64,000 nt of DNA from an uncultured Bacteroides sp. (lineage in GTDB: Bacteria; Bacteroidota; Bacteroidia; Cytophagales; Cyclobacteriaceae): contig CABHOV010000073.1 of the NCBI GenBank assembly GCA_902168185.1, positions 62,001 to 126,000 on the forward strand, written 5' to 3'. Within the stretch, counting starts at the first letter, position 1; the number at the start of each line of letters is the position of its first letter. The notes under the pieces were generated by a model that saw only the letters and a program-made list of their open reading frames with translations, had not been told where the DNA came from and ran no database searches. The position numbers were made by a program, and so were the translations under genes. Positions 55,201-63,607 of the stretch are shown here, piece after piece.

Positions 55201-56456
55201 TCTTGTGCGGCTACAAAATCAAAAAGATTGTTGGCCTCATTTGAATTGGCAGGTACAGGTCTGTTGTTACTTTTAACAGCGGCGTTATATATGGTTCTGC
55301 CTTCCCCTAAATCCATAAGGGCAACCGCATTACGAAGCGTTTGGGTATCGTTATTTCTGTTGAGGACATATACCTCAACACGCGTAACGTTTACATTCGA
55401 GATGATCTGTGGAAGATTGGCGATTGATCTTTCATAATTGTCACGAAAGAATTGCCCCAGGAAAAAGTGACGGTTATCATCATAGTTTGAAGCTATAATT
55501 TCAAAAGGTCTTCCTTGTCCGCTGGTGCCGGCACCACCCCCTATATCTATAGACGATGCTTTACCGCGCTGGGTAGTAGCAATGGTAGTTACGTTAAGTT
55601 TACCAAATTGCATCTGCGCTTTTATACCAAACAGGTTCTGCGCACCTTGTATCAACGTGTTGTTTAAAGGCAAGCTTACGTTACCGATCTCAAGCTTTTG
55701 AAGTATATCTTCTTTGAAGCCGGTATATTCAACCTTCATGTTATTTTGAAAGTCGAAAGAGTTGTTGTTGTCAAAGTTAGCGGTAACAGCAAGCTTTTCT
55801 CCAATCTTACCCACTACGCTCATGTTGATCTGCTGATCGAACTCAAAGCCACCGTTTCGTTGCTGGCGTATAGGCAGCGTAGGATTATACATGCGTTGGA
55901 ATGATGCTCCAAAGTCAAGGGTAACAAAACCACGCGGTACCAACTCTATATAACTTCCTCCGAAAATTCTGTCGAGCACGGGGCTCAAAAATATTTTAGG
56001 TACAAAGCCGCGTCCACTTACCGGACTTTCTCCGTCCTGCGCCTTCGCTCGCCCTTTCCAATAACTCTTTAGTATTTGTCTGTCCTGATATTGTTTGAAT
56101 TCTTCAAACGACATACTTGAAGCAGGACGATAATTGAGATCACCAATTTTTTCGTAGATGGTATAATTCTGTGCTGTATCGATCTCTACATCCAGCTTCA
56201 TCTGATTAGGATCTTTCAGATAAAGCGGTGATTCACTTTGGCGATTTGAAAACGGATCTCCATACCGATCTGCAGGTCGGTAAGTCGGGCGCTTATCCGG
56301 ACGATAAGGTGCATTCTTTGTAGTGTCGGAATTTACGTGCGTGGTGTCTTGCCGTTGAGCAAGAGCTTCATCGGTAAGCGTGAAGAAGCTGAGCCATGCA
56401 ATAACGAGGCGGCCAAGCTTAAGGGCAACGTGGGGTTGTCGAGTAAAGACTCTCAA
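49224..56456 (-). CDS. sprA: SprA, type IX secretion translocon outer-membrane protein
   Basis: The very large barrel through which type IX secretion substrates cross the outer membrane, needed for gliding in Flavobacterium johnsoniae. 2410 residues, the usual size, with a signal peptide (LVIAWLSFFTLTDEALAQ). Recognisable segments are GFVPKIFLSPVLDRIFGGSY, LVPRGFVTLDFGASFQRMYN-type strands, GEKLAVTANFDNNNSFDFQN, and a C-terminus of alternating strands ending RFGAQVRFSLAQ. No other gld or por genes are in the window. The order ruvA-sprA-gcvH is conserved in the phylum. It starts four bases after the ruvA stop. Confidence 0.97.
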   Translation of the reverse strand: MRVFTRQPHVALKLGRLVIAWLSFFTLTDEALAQRQDTTHVNSDTTKNAPYRPDKRPTYRPADRYGDPFSNRQSESPLYLKDPNQMKLDVEIDTAQNYTIYEKIGDLNYRPASSMSFEEFKQYQDRQILKSYWKGRAKAQDGESPVSGRGFVPKIFLSPVLDRIFGGSYIELVPRGFVTLDFGASFQRMYNPTLPIRQQRNGGFEFDQQINMSVVGKIGEKLAVTANFDNNNSFDFQNNMKVEYTGFKEDILQKLEIGNVSLPLNNTLIQGAQNLFGIKAQMQFGKLNVTTIATTQRGKASSIDIGGGAGTSGQGRPFEIIASNYDDNRHFFLGQFFRDNYERSIANLPQIISNVNVTRVEVYVLNRNNDTQTLRNAVALMDLGEGRTIYNAAVKSNNRPVPANSNEANNLFDFVAAQDRSADNINGTLETFFDGENNNGTDFEKITGARKLNSTEFTFHPQLGYITLTRKLQNDEVLAVAYQYTYIGKPYKVGELTEDYASRKDEEVIFLKLLRPRKIAIRDERRRIIPTWNLMMKNIYNLNVSQLSRDGFQLRIVYRDARSGVNNPQLQDGSSTLKDKQLVEILGLDRLNPVNDPGRDGNFDFVENITINTQTGAIIFPFLEPFGAGLRKSFKNEPTEDYLIQKYSYDTLYNTTKADAELFATKNKFYLMGTYSAGSSKEILIPGFGVSQGSVKLFAGGIPLNEGTDYVVDYTFGKVTILNDAILSSGKNIEVQYEQSDPFAFQTRSLLGTRLDYKLNEDVNLGSTFLYYNERPIISRNQIGTEPARNMQYGFDFNVNKKSRMLTKIVDALPFLQTKEQSTVNITGEFAQLIPGTSNVIDGEGTAYIDDFENAATPYTLMNPQSWKLAATPETTNGLYGLTGDLKSVESGYKRAKLAWYSVDNQFYRTGGRFKPDNITEDDLKNHYVRAVGPKEIFPNRQLNQGIFYEQIFDLAYYPKERGPYNYNPDLNGFLNNPINNWAGITTAIRTEVDFDKANIEYIEFWMLDPFIQTNNGVIEDGTGVPKRATGGKLVFQLGSMSEDLMLDGKHAFENGLPPNGDKATGAVTPTQWGYVTSQQYLTNSFDNDPNARVNQDVGLDGLSATEEVAKFDNFINSPGVPAGERERILSDPSADNFRYYFDTQFDNVNAKILQRYKDFNGLDGNSPIISGNDLIAQAATTIPDNEDLNADNTLSELEEYYEYDMNLLPGQLRTGREYIVDEITTKDNNSDESVTWYLFRIPVRVPERQYGGIEGFKSIKYVRMLLTGFKDPIVLRMANFRMVGSRWRRYTSNLQEGGLVPDYEETQDDFMVSVVNLEENGAGNENKPPYVIPPGVVRDRDATSSVPRQLNEQSSQLCADDIKDGDARAMYKNMSVDLFNYGRIKMYFHGHSEVATDDNLRVFLRLGKDLDSNFYEIEIPLKITSTPVTGDLERSIWPEENEIDLALDELYRLKADRDRNNVSMNQFYPIQGREVGRHKIRIFGRPDLTSVQSLMIGVRNPRSDDKRSFPVCIWANEMRVTDFNRTPGWAANATINAKLADFATITGAVRHTSFGFGGVSSKIFERTREEATGYDISANVNVDKLLPGNTGIKIPMFLSYEKNTITPLYDPANPDLKLDAALQSFNEEQRANYLNIVRDQTVGRSINFVNVRKTKVKPDAPSHIWDIENFAFSYSYSDRVRKNFNTQEALQKQQKGSLAYTYSPKATGIEPFKDSKGLSSPWLKLIKDFNFSLMPSSIGVRADLNRSFTKNVYRNPDGQGGFISSPENFMKYFTFDRQYNVRWNLSKNLSLEYNSRANAIIDEPDGELDTQEKKDSVWTNLKRFGRMKNFDQSITLNYTLPLDKIPATDWLGADYRYQVNYNWKAGPINRPDRADSTIVDLDDAYDFKNTIQNSRDQNFSGKIDLVRLYNKIKFLKELNTPKKPLTAAQRAQQARPQAKADTVKAPAEIPGLVKGFFRMLMSVRTINGTYTLTEGTILPGFAPKPKFMGMDGDWNAPGWGFVLGSQDPDIRKKASDNGWLTTNRELSIPFSQIRNENISIRANVEPATDLKIQLDIKKEVTSMFQSIYRDTITVGNDISFGDLSPNRSGSYRISTISIKTAFNSSNSAVESSVFKDFENNLLQMKRRLDFASGSENDTTSQDVLIPAFIAAYTGSDVNTMSLSPFPKTPLPNWRIDYAGLNKLSAFKDIFQSITLSHAYQSSYSVLNYNNSLEFSETDKLTLDRPITDYNTRYFPNTVGGKLVPVYVISQVLISEQFSPLIGINMRTKGRLSANFQYKTKRDLSLNISNAQITELNSKDFSFELGYTKNNMRLPFKTQGRTVVLKNDVTFRMNLTVANTKTIQRKIDELNIVTNGNINFQLRPNVSYVVNQKLNIQLYFERTINEPLVSNSYRRATTRFGAQVRFSLAQ

Positions 56457-56460
56457 ACGT

Positions 56461-57054
56461 CTAGGCGTTTTTTAGGGCTTGTTTAACTAAATCTTCTAAT
56501 GTAATGGTATTTCCTGATTTTTTCAGGGCGGCATCAACACTTTTCTCTGCTACTAATTTAGGTAGTCCTAACGTAAGCAAAGCAGATAACGCCTCTTTAC
56601 GTAAAGTATTGTGAGGGCTGGCAGAAACAGAAGTCTGAGTCTCTTCCCAACTTTCTTTCTTAAGCTTATCTTTTAATTCTATAATTACGCGCTGTGCAGT
56701 TTTTCCACCAATGCCTTTTATACTTTGGAGTGCTGCTGCATCTTCTTTTACTATAGAAGACTTTAGCTCGTTACTGTTCATATAGGAAAGCATAACTATT
56801 GCTGTACTCGGGCCAACACCGTTTACAGAAATGAGTTGCTGGAAAAGTCTCTTCTCCGATTCACTGCTGAATCCAAACAATACGTGGGCGTCTTCGCGAA
56901 TGGAGAGGTGCGTGAAGAGCATTATATTCTCCTGCTCTTTAATATCTGAAAATGTCTGTAACGAAATATGCACCAGGTAGCCTACGCCATTTACATCGAT
57001 CACAACATGTGTTGGATCTCGATGCACGAGTCTTCCTTTTAGGAATGCGATCAT
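56461..57054 (-). CDS. ruvA: Holliday junction DNA helicase subunit RuvA
   Basis: Binds four-way junctions for RuvB-driven branch migration. 197 residues: an OB fold at 1-62 (MIAFLKGRLVHRDPTHVVID, GVGYLVH), tandem helix-hairpin-helix motifs ISVNGVGPSTA and IKGIGGKTAQRVIIELKDK, and a C-terminal UBA-like domain (LRKEALSALLTLGLP). It is the first gene of a unit with sprA. ruvB and ruvC are not in the window. Confidence 0.96.
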   Translation of the reverse strand: MIAFLKGRLVHRDPTHVVIDVNGVGYLVHISLQTFSDIKEQENIMLFTHLSIREDAHVLFGFSSESEKRLFQQLISVNGVGPSTAIVMLSYMNSNELKSSIVKEDAAALQSIKGIGGKTAQRVIIELKDKLKKESWEETQTSVSASPHNTLRKEALSALLTLGLPKLVAEKSVDAALKKSGNTITLEDLVKQALKNA

Positions 57055-57584
57055 AGTTTAAAAAATAGAGGTTGTTTTGGGTTTACAAAGATTGCAAAAG
57101 AATCGAAACCAAAAAGTTCTGTGATTCGGTAGTGAATTGCGTCTGGCAAATGCGATGCACATCTCATAAAGGTGGTAAGGATAATTTGAAAAGGAGTAAG
57201 GTAAATAGGGTGACGAATACCTATAGCCAATTGAAGAGCTGAAGCGCTAAGAGGAAACTCAAATGGTTTTTAGCAGAGAAATTAAAGTGACAATCAACGA
57301 ATTCATAAAAGTATTTTCCGCTAATCGTGGTATGCAAACGATGTAAGAAAAATTCCTCAAAATAAACTCTGAGGCCATCAGACCAATAGAAATTATTTCT
57401 TTAACATTAGCCTAAATAATTATTTGTCAAAAGGTTAACTGGAGTATGGTGTATGCTGACAAGAGGGTTTGTTAACTTATTGTAAACAATTTGTGGAAAG
57501 ATTTAAACGTGCTTTAAAGTTTAATTCTTGACGTTCGGGTATTTTTACGCGCTCTAAAAACCATTAATCTAAATCCAATAAAGT
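57055..57584. other. 530-base intergenic region, ruvA/TonB-receptor divergent
   Basis: No open frame, RNA gene or strong repeat that I can support. A weak ruvA promoter candidate lies at 57086-57115. AT-rich stretches near 57470-57580 (TTGACG, TATTTTTACG) may hold the TonB-receptor promoter, but no full consensus is seen. The length leaves room for a small RNA or a long leader. Confidence 0.5.
57086..57115 (-). promoter_or_regulatory. Weak ruvA-sprA promoter candidate
   Basis: Minus strand TTTTTG, 16 bases, AATCTTTG. The -7 box misses its first T and the spacing is short by one. It lies 32-61 bases before ruvA. Confidence 0.3.
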
Positions 57585-60500
57585 ATGAGGAGAATTCTAC
57601 CATTAACCTTAGCCCTGATGCTAACGGCTGTGACAAGCTTGTTTGCGCAGGTTACAACATCTTCTATGGCGGGGGTCATTACCGATGCCAAAGGAGAGCC
57701 GCTGCCCGGAGCCACAGTTCTGGCAGTTCACACACCTTCAGGAACAACTTACGGAACAACAACTTTGGCAGATGGTCGCTATACTTTGCCAGGTATGCGC
57801 GTTGGCGGACCTTATTCTGTTAAAGTAACCTTCGTTGGATACAAAGAACAGGCTTACGATAATATATATCTTAATCTTGGTACAAAGGCTGACTTGAATG
57901 TAAAACTTGCTGACGAGAGTACAGAATTACAAGAAGTTACTGTAGTAGGTAACCGAAATGATATATTCAGCTCAGATCGTACGGGTGCTGATATTTCTTA
58001 CGGAAATTCAGCTATTAACAGTTTACCTACCATCGGCAGAACAGTTAACGACATTGTAAAGTATAACCCATACAGCAACGGACGTTCTTTTGCCGGACAG
58101 GATAGCCGCTTCAATAACTTTACCATTGACGGTTCAGTATTTAACAATGGTTTTGGTTTGGGAAGCTCTGCTCAGGCAGGTGGTCGTACAGGTACTGCAG
58201 CTGTATCGCTGGATGCACTTGATGAAATTCAATTGAACATAGCACCTTTCGACGTTCGTCAATCAGGTTTTACCGGTGCTGGTATAAATGCCGTAACAAG
58301 ATCAGGTACAAATGATGTAAATGGTTCTGTTTACTATCTCTTTAGAAATAATGACCTCACGGGTACAAAAGCTGATGGAAGAAAACTCAATAATGTTAAC
58401 ATCGATGAAAAAACATTCGGTGTTCGCATCGGCGGTCCAATCATTCCTAATAAATTGTTCTTCTTTATTAATGCTGAGCAATTTGAAAGTAGCACACCTG
58501 CACTTACATGGCAAGCTAATCGCGGAACCACGGGTGGTAACATTTCACGCGTGCTTGCTTCAGACCTGGTAGATCTTGGTAACTTCATGAGCACCAACTT
58601 TAACTACGACATCGGTGCTATTGATAACTTCAATAACGAACTTACCAGTAAGAAGGCCATTATTCGTTTGGATTATAACATCAATAATCATCACAAACTT
58701 TCTGTACGCTACTCACATCACAATTCTGAATCAGGTCAGCGTATCAGCGATAGTAACAGTAGTAACACTGCTGGTTTCGGAAATCGTACAAACAGTGCTC
58801 TGGCTATCTCTCCTGAGAACACAGGTTATATAATTCAGGATAATACCCGTTCAGTTGCGGCTGAGCTGAACTCAACCTTTGGTAGCAAAATCGCCAACAA
58901 CCTTGTTGTTACCTATAACAAGCAGATTGAAGACCGTAAGTATAAAACAGGTATGTTCCCTACCATCGAAATATTGGATGGTGATCTGGATGTACCACAG
59001 GGAAGTGTTTATACTACCCTCGGCTTCGATCCGTTCACGCCAAGTAACAAGTTGAATTACTCTACATTCAACATTACCGATAACTTCACTTACTTCTTAG
59101 GTAAACATACTTTCACACTCGGTCTTTCGTATGAGTTCTTTACATCAAACAATTTGTTCTTCCCTGTATCAAACGGTTTGTATGTATATAACTCGATCTC
59201 TGATTTCAAAGAAGCTGCTTTAGCGTATAAGAATAATACGGATGGCGGGGTTTCTCCTGTAAACGTAGAGAAGTATAACCTGCGCTATTCATTGTTGCCA
59301 GGTGGTGCAGAGCCGTGGCAGAAACTAAATGTATCTACCTATAGCTTCTATATACAAGATGAGTTCCAGATCAACGAACAGTTTAAATTAACCGGTGGTA
59401 TCCGTGGTGATGTGTTTGCATACGACAACGGTACGGCTGCTGATTTCTACAACCCGATTGTAGGAGCAATGACTTTCAAGGATGAAGATGGTAAAGACTA
59501 TAGAGTAAATACAGGTGCTTTTCCGAAAGCGCGTTTACTGATATCGCCAAGAATTGGTTTCAACTATGACTTGAAAGGTGACAGAAACACACAGTTGCGC
59601 GGAGGTAGCGGATTGTTTGTATCACGTATACCACAAGTACTTGTGTCTAACCAGCTCGGAAACAACGGTGTGAATACCGCTGTAATAAACGTAACCGATG
59701 TTACTTATCCTTTCAGACTTAGTCCAACGGAACTGCCTTCCGGTATAATACCAACCAGTACAGACATCAGTACACTTGCTCCGTATGCTGTTAATGCAAC
59801 GGATCCTGACTTGAAATACCCGATGATCTGGAAGAGCGACATCGCGGTTGATCAAAGATTACCATGGGGCTTGGTGGCAACTGCAGAATTTATCTATAAC
59901 AAAAATGTGCAAGGTCTGCGTTATATAGATGCTAACCTCAAGGCTGCCGATCGTAATTTCACAGGACCTGATGATCGTGATCGATTCCCTGCATCTGGTG
60001 TGGCCAGCTCAGGTACAGGTGCTAACAATACTGTTGCTCAGGCACGTTTCTATAATCCTCAGGTTTCTAACGTGTTTGTGTTGAAGAATACAAAAAAGGG
60101 AAGCTCTTATACTGCTACTTTCAAATTAGAGAAAACAGTTACAAAAGGCTTTGGTGGAATGGTTGCCTATACCTATGGAATGGCGAAAGACATTCAATCT
60201 GTTGGAAGTACTGTACAGGCAAATATACCTACCGTTGCAGGTCAGAACTACTTGACTACATCCTATGCTGATAATGATCTCCGTCATCGTATCAGCGGTT
60301 ACGCAAGCTATAGACTTGAGTATGGAAATAAGATTGGCGGTTCTACCACAATCTCTCTTGGTATGGTATCTACCAGCGGTTCTAAAATTTCTTATACTTA
60401 TCCAACCAGCGGTGGTGGTAACGACTTGAATGGCGATGGTCAGAACAACGATCTGCTTTATGTTCCTAACCAGGCTTCAGAACTTCTGTTTGCTCCTATA

Positions 60501-60962
60501 GCAGCTTCAAGTTCATTTGCAGGTGCATCACCAGCAGATCAACAAGCGGCATTCGATGCATACATTGAAGGAAACGATTACCTGAAGACACGCAGAGGCG
60601 AGTATGCTGAAAGAAATGGCGGTTACTTCCCCTGGTTAACAAGATTTGACTTGACTATCGTTCAGGAGTTCAGTGTTAAAATCGGAACGAAAGAAAAAAG
60701 AAATACAATTCAACTTCGCGCAGATATACTCAACGTTGGTAACCTTATCAACGATAAGTGGGGTGTAAGCTATCAGGCAACAACAACCAGTCCGTTAACT
60801 GTGGCAAGCATTAATGCACAAGGTCAGCCTCTATACCGTTTAGCAACACAAACACAATCGGATGGTACAACTACATTGCTGAAAGATTCTTTCATCAAAG
60901 GTGCTACCATTGATAACGTTTGGCAGATGCAAGTAGGTGTTCGCTATATCTTTGGAAACTAG
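57585..60962 (+). CDS. TonB-dependent receptor with carboxypeptidase-regulatory-like domain
   Basis: 1125 residues in the outer membrane; imports an unidentified ligand using TonB energy. Signal peptide [22 protein letters not shown]; then a CarboxypepD_reg-like domain at about 28-110 ([27 protein letters not shown]); a plug at about 125-235 ([50 protein letters not shown]); then a barrel ending [10 protein letters not shown]. It is not SusC-like: the size and plug motifs match the Oar-like/OmpA-like group, and no SusD lies beside it. A terminator follows. Confidence 0.93.
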   Translation: MRRILPLTLALMLTAVTSLFAQVTTSSMAGVITDAKGEPLPGATVLAVHTPSGTTYGTTTLADGRYTLPGMRVGGPYSVKVTFVGYKEQAYDNIYLNLGTKADLNVKLADESTELQEVTVVGNRNDIFSSDRTGADISYGNSAINSLPTIGRTVNDIVKYNPYSNGRSFAGQDSRFNNFTIDGSVFNNGFGLGSSAQAGGRTGTAAVSLDALDEIQLNIAPFDVRQSGFTGAGINAVTRSGTNDVNGSVYYLFRNNDLTGTKADGRKLNNVNIDEKTFGVRIGGPIIPNKLFFFINAEQFESSTPALTWQANRGTTGGNISRVLASDLVDLGNFMSTNFNYDIGAIDNFNNELTSKKAIIRLDYNINNHHKLSVRYSHHNSESGQRISDSNSSNTAGFGNRTNSALAISPENTGYIIQDNTRSVAAELNSTFGSKIANNLVVTYNKQIEDRKYKTGMFPTIEILDGDLDVPQGSVYTTLGFDPFTPSNKLNYSTFNITDNFTYFLGKHTFTLGLSYEFFTSNNLFFPVSNGLYVYNSISDFKEAALAYKNNTDGGVSPVNVEKYNLRYSLLPGGAEPWQKLNVSTYSFYIQDEFQINEQFKLTGGIRGDVFAYDNGTAADFYNPIVGAMTFKDEDGKDYRVNTGAFPKARLLISPRIGFNYDLKGDRNTQLRGGSGLFVSRIPQVLVSNQLGNNGVNTAVINVTDVTYPFRLSPTELPSGIIPTSTDISTLAPYAVNATDPDLKYPMIWKSDIAVDQRLPWGLVATAEFIYNKNVQGLRYIDANLKAADRNFTGPDDRDRFPASGVASSGTGANNTVAQARFYNPQVSNVFVLKNTKKGSSYTATFKLEKTVTKGFGGMVAYTYGMAKDIQSVGSTVQANIPTVAGQNYLTTSYADNDLRHRISGYASYRLEYGNKIGGSTTISLGMVSTSGSKISYTYPTSGGGNDLNGDGQNNDLLYVPNQASELLFAPIAASSSFAGASPADQQAAFDAYIEGNDYLKTRRGEYAERNGGYFPWLTRFDLTIVQEFSVKIGTKEKRNTIQLRADILNVGNLINDKWGVSYQATTTSPLTVASINAQGQPLYRLATQTQSDGTTTLLKDSFIKGATIDNVWQMQVGVRYIFGN

Positions 60963-60986
60963 TTTTTTCGTAAATGTTCAATATGG

Positions 60987-61020
60987 AAAAGGGCTCTTCG
61001 GAGCCTTTTTCTTTTTTGTG
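60987..61020 (+). terminator. Intrinsic terminator after the TonB-dependent receptor
   Basis: The GGCTC-TTCG-GAGCC hairpin with a stable UUCG-type loop is preceded by AAAAG and followed by a T-rich run; 25 bases past the stop. Confidence 0.9.
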
Positions 61021-61064
61021 GTCTTGTATATAGTAGCGCTATAGTATTTGAAGTGATTAACGTG

Positions 61065-61898
61065 ATGAAAAGTAAAGCAATTGTTTTGGTTCTGTGTGTG
61101 CTCAACTATTTAGCGATGGCACAGCAGCATGATTTTTTATCCAAGGGAAGGGACACGGTGTTAATTTGTGGGCATAGAGGTGGTTTCTATAGCCAGTTAC
61201 CTGAGAACTCGTTGACGGCTATTAAATATACCGTATCCCATTGTAAAATAAAGCCGGTAATAGTAGAAGTGGATATCCGGAAAAGCAAAGAGGGTACGCT
61301 ATATATCATGCACGATGAAACTGTGGATAGAACCACCAATGGTGTTGGCAAGATTGCCGATCTTAGTGATGCCTATCTGAATGCACTATACCTGCGAACT
61401 TCATCTGGTGAATTAACGAATGAACCTATACCCACGTTCGAGAAAGTATTAGCCTATGCAAAGTCAAATGATGTTGTATTGATGCTGGATATAAAGGATG
61501 ATGTATGGAAAGAAACTATTGAATTGGCAACGCGATATGATTTGATTAAAAAATGTATTGTGCTTACGTTCGATCCCGCAATAACCTCAAAAGTATATAG
61601 TTTATCCCACGCGGTTGCGATTTCTTTTCTCGCTAAAGACGAAGCATCGTGGAGGAGTGTTCAGAAATCAGGAATATCGAATCACAGTTTAATAGCATAT
61701 ATAACAATATCTACAAAGGAAGCATTGATAAAGGAGTTTCATCAGTTGAAAATTGCTATGATGACCGATGCAAGTGAATCTACTAGAAATAATGCAGCTA
61801 TATATCCGGTTGAATTCTATCAGGAAATGATTACTAAAAAGCAAATTGACATACTCATTACAGATTTTCCGGTAGATGTATCACAAAAGTTGAAGTGA
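61065..61898 (+). CDS. Secreted glycerophosphodiester phosphodiesterase-family protein
   Basis: About 277 residues from the ATG at 61065 (GTG codons at 61053 and 61062 are also in frame). Signal peptide KAIVLVLCVLNYLAMAQ. The GDPD TIM-barrel has catalytic ICGHRGG, PENSLTAI, VEVDIRKSKEGT and YIMHDETVDRTTNG, with both catalytic histidines and the metal-binding Glu/Asp. It probably releases glycerol-3-phosphate from lipid headgroups in the periplasm. The transglycosylase gene follows. Confidence 0.9.
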   Translation: MKSKAIVLVLCVLNYLAMAQQHDFLSKGRDTVLICGHRGGFYSQLPENSLTAIKYTVSHCKIKPVIVEVDIRKSKEGTLYIMHDETVDRTTNGVGKIADLSDAYLNALYLRTSSGELTNEPIPTFEKVLAYAKSNDVVLMLDIKDDVWKETIELATRYDLIKKCIVLTFDPAITSKVYSLSHAVAISFLAKDEASWRSVQKSGISNHSLIAYITISTKEALIKEFHQLKIAMMTDASESTRNNAAIYPVEFYQEMITKKQIDILITDFPVDVSQKLK

Positions 61899-61972
61899 GA
61901 AATATATAGTGTTATTATAAAGTATATTTAGCATGATTATTTGCGTATAGATATACCGTTGTATAGCGGTTT

Positions 61973-62001
61973 TTTGTTTTCAAATGAAAGCCGTAACTTT
62001 G
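61973..62001 (+). promoter_or_regulatory. Promoter of the MltF-like gene
   Basis: TTTG at 61973-61976, 17 bases, TAACTTTG at 61994-62001. A full consensus match ending eight bases before the ATG at 62010, so the mRNA has a leader of only a few bases. It lies inside a longer possible frame and argues for the later start. Confidence 0.65.
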
Positions 62002-62009
62002 ATTTTACT

Positions 62010-63497
62010 ATGTTGGTTTTAGTACGATCCTGGTCGAGAGTTTGTCTCCTCTCAATCGTGGCAATTTCCTGCAATCCGCCTCAAAAAGAAGCTTTTCCTT
62101 CTGAACCGGCGGTTAGACTGGACCTCCATGCCATTCGCGAACGCGGTTATATAAATGCGCTCGTAGATAATAACTCCATTAGCTACTTTATATATAAGGG
62201 CAAGCCGATGGGATATGAATATGAATTGCTGCAAGATCTTGCAAAACACCTGAAAGTTGGGTTAAAAATTAAAGTCACCAGCGGTGTAGAGTCCGCAATA
62301 GATCAATTAAATAAAGGTGAAGGTGATATTATAGCTTTTCCGCTTACGATTAATAAGCCTCGAAAAGAATTAGTTGCATTTACACGGCCGCATTTTAATA
62401 CATACCAGGTTCTTGTTCAACGCAAGCCTGTGAACTGGCGCAAGTTGAACGAAGATCAGATTAATGCATCGCTCATCCGAACCCCATCCGCATTGGGAGG
62501 TAAAGAAATACATGTCATTAAAGGTACCAGTCATGCGATGCGGATTAAAAATCTGTCTGAAGAGATCGGTACAGATATACTTGTAAAAGAAGATACACTG
62601 AATTCTGAAAGTGAATCGTTGATCAGAAAAGTTTCTGTTGGTGAAATAGACTATACCATTGCCGATCACACCATGGCACAGGTGAACGCTGCATACTATC
62701 CTAATCTGGATGTAAGCACAGTGCTAAGTATACCACAACAGATCGCCTGGGCTGTACGCAAAAATTCTCCGGAGTTGGTAACTGAAATTGATGACTGGTT
62801 GCTTCAGATAAAAAAGCGGCCAACCTTCATGGTGATCTATAATCGTTACTTTAAAAGCCCGCGTACATCGTTGATACGCATGAAGAGTGACTACTTCTCT
62901 TATGGTAGTAACCGTCTTTCACCGTATGATGATCTCATTAAAGAAGGCGCAAAAAAATTGCAATGGGATTGGCGTTTACTCGCTGCCGTTGTATATCAGG
63001 AATCTAAATTTAATCCAACCGAAGAGTCGTGGGCGGGTGCACGCGGATTGATGCAGTTGATGCCTGAAACCGCCAAGCGCTTCGGAGCAAAAAATGTTAA
63101 TGACCCGAAGCAAAGTATGAATGCCGGTGTTAGCTATTTAAAATACCTGGATCGATACTGGAGAAAATCTGTACCGGATTCTGTGCAACGTTTGAAGTTT
63201 ATTTTAGCATCCTATAACGCAGGACTCTCACATATACTGGATGCGAAAAAATTATTGCGCAAGTATGGTAAAGATAAAAGCGTTGCGGTGTGGGATGATA
63301 ATGTACAATACTACCTGCTAAAAAAATCTGATCCGGGATTTTATCGCGACCCTGTTGTGGCTGCGGGATATTGCAAATGCGAAGAACCTGTAAACTATAT
63401 ACAGGATGTCTTCGAACGTTATGAGGAGTATAAAATTCACATCAAAGACGATCTTTTTGATGAAAGTGCTATTCAAAGTGTAGTAACTTCAAATTGA
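62010..63497 (+). CDS. MltF-like lytic transglycosylase lipoprotein
   Basis: About 495 residues. A lipoprotein signal (LSIVAISC near Cys21) is followed by a solute-binding-like domain (about 35-280; INALVDNNSISYFIYKG, GYEYELLQDLAKHL). Then comes an SLT transglycosylase domain (about 305-440) with the catalytic Glu in VVYQESKFNP, GARGLMQLMPETAKRFG and ASYNAGLSHI. It cleaves peptidoglycan to anhydro-muropeptides, the source of the AnmK substrate. The frame could start at 61941, but that part overlaps a consensus promoter, so I use 62010. Confidence 0.9.
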   Translation: MLVLVRSWSRVCLLSIVAISCNPPQKEAFPSEPAVRLDLHAIRERGYINALVDNNSISYFIYKGKPMGYEYELLQDLAKHLKVGLKIKVTSGVESAIDQLNKGEGDIIAFPLTINKPRKELVAFTRPHFNTYQVLVQRKPVNWRKLNEDQINASLIRTPSALGGKEIHVIKGTSHAMRIKNLSEEIGTDILVKEDTLNSESESLIRKVSVGEIDYTIADHTMAQVNAAYYPNLDVSTVLSIPQQIAWAVRKNSPELVTEIDDWLLQIKKRPTFMVIYNRYFKSPRTSLIRMKSDYFSYGSNRLSPYDDLIKEGAKKLQWDWRLLAAVVYQESKFNPTEESWAGARGLMQLMPETAKRFGAKNVNDPKQSMNAGVSYLKYLDRYWRKSVPDSVQRLKFILASYNAGLSHILDAKKLLRKYGKDKSVAVWDDNVQYYLLKKSDPGFYRDPVVAAGYCKCEEPVNYIQDVFERYEEYKIHIKDDLFDESAIQSVVTSN

Positions 63498-63547
63498 CAG
63501 GATATATACTGTATATATAGTAAGCGTTGGAACGTATTTAAAAGTTG

Positions 63548-63578
63548 TTGCATAATCAACTTTACCTTGATAACTTTT
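63548..63578 (+). promoter_or_regulatory. Promoter candidate for the right-edge lipoprotein gene
   Basis: TTG at 63548-63550, 20 bases, TAACTTTT at 63571-63578; one mismatch to the consensus, 29 bases before the start. Confidence 0.4.
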
Positions 63579-63607
63579 CTTAGTTAAATTTTAAAAACCC
63601 TCTTTTT

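Noticed and set aside
57055-57584. Small gene in the large gap before the TonB-dependent receptor
   Set aside because: Read on both strands; the short frames have no start context, no conserved-looking composition and many stops.
61941-62009. Longer N-terminus for the MltF-like protein
   Set aside because: The segment contains a consensus promoter, and the lipoprotein signal begins only at 62010.
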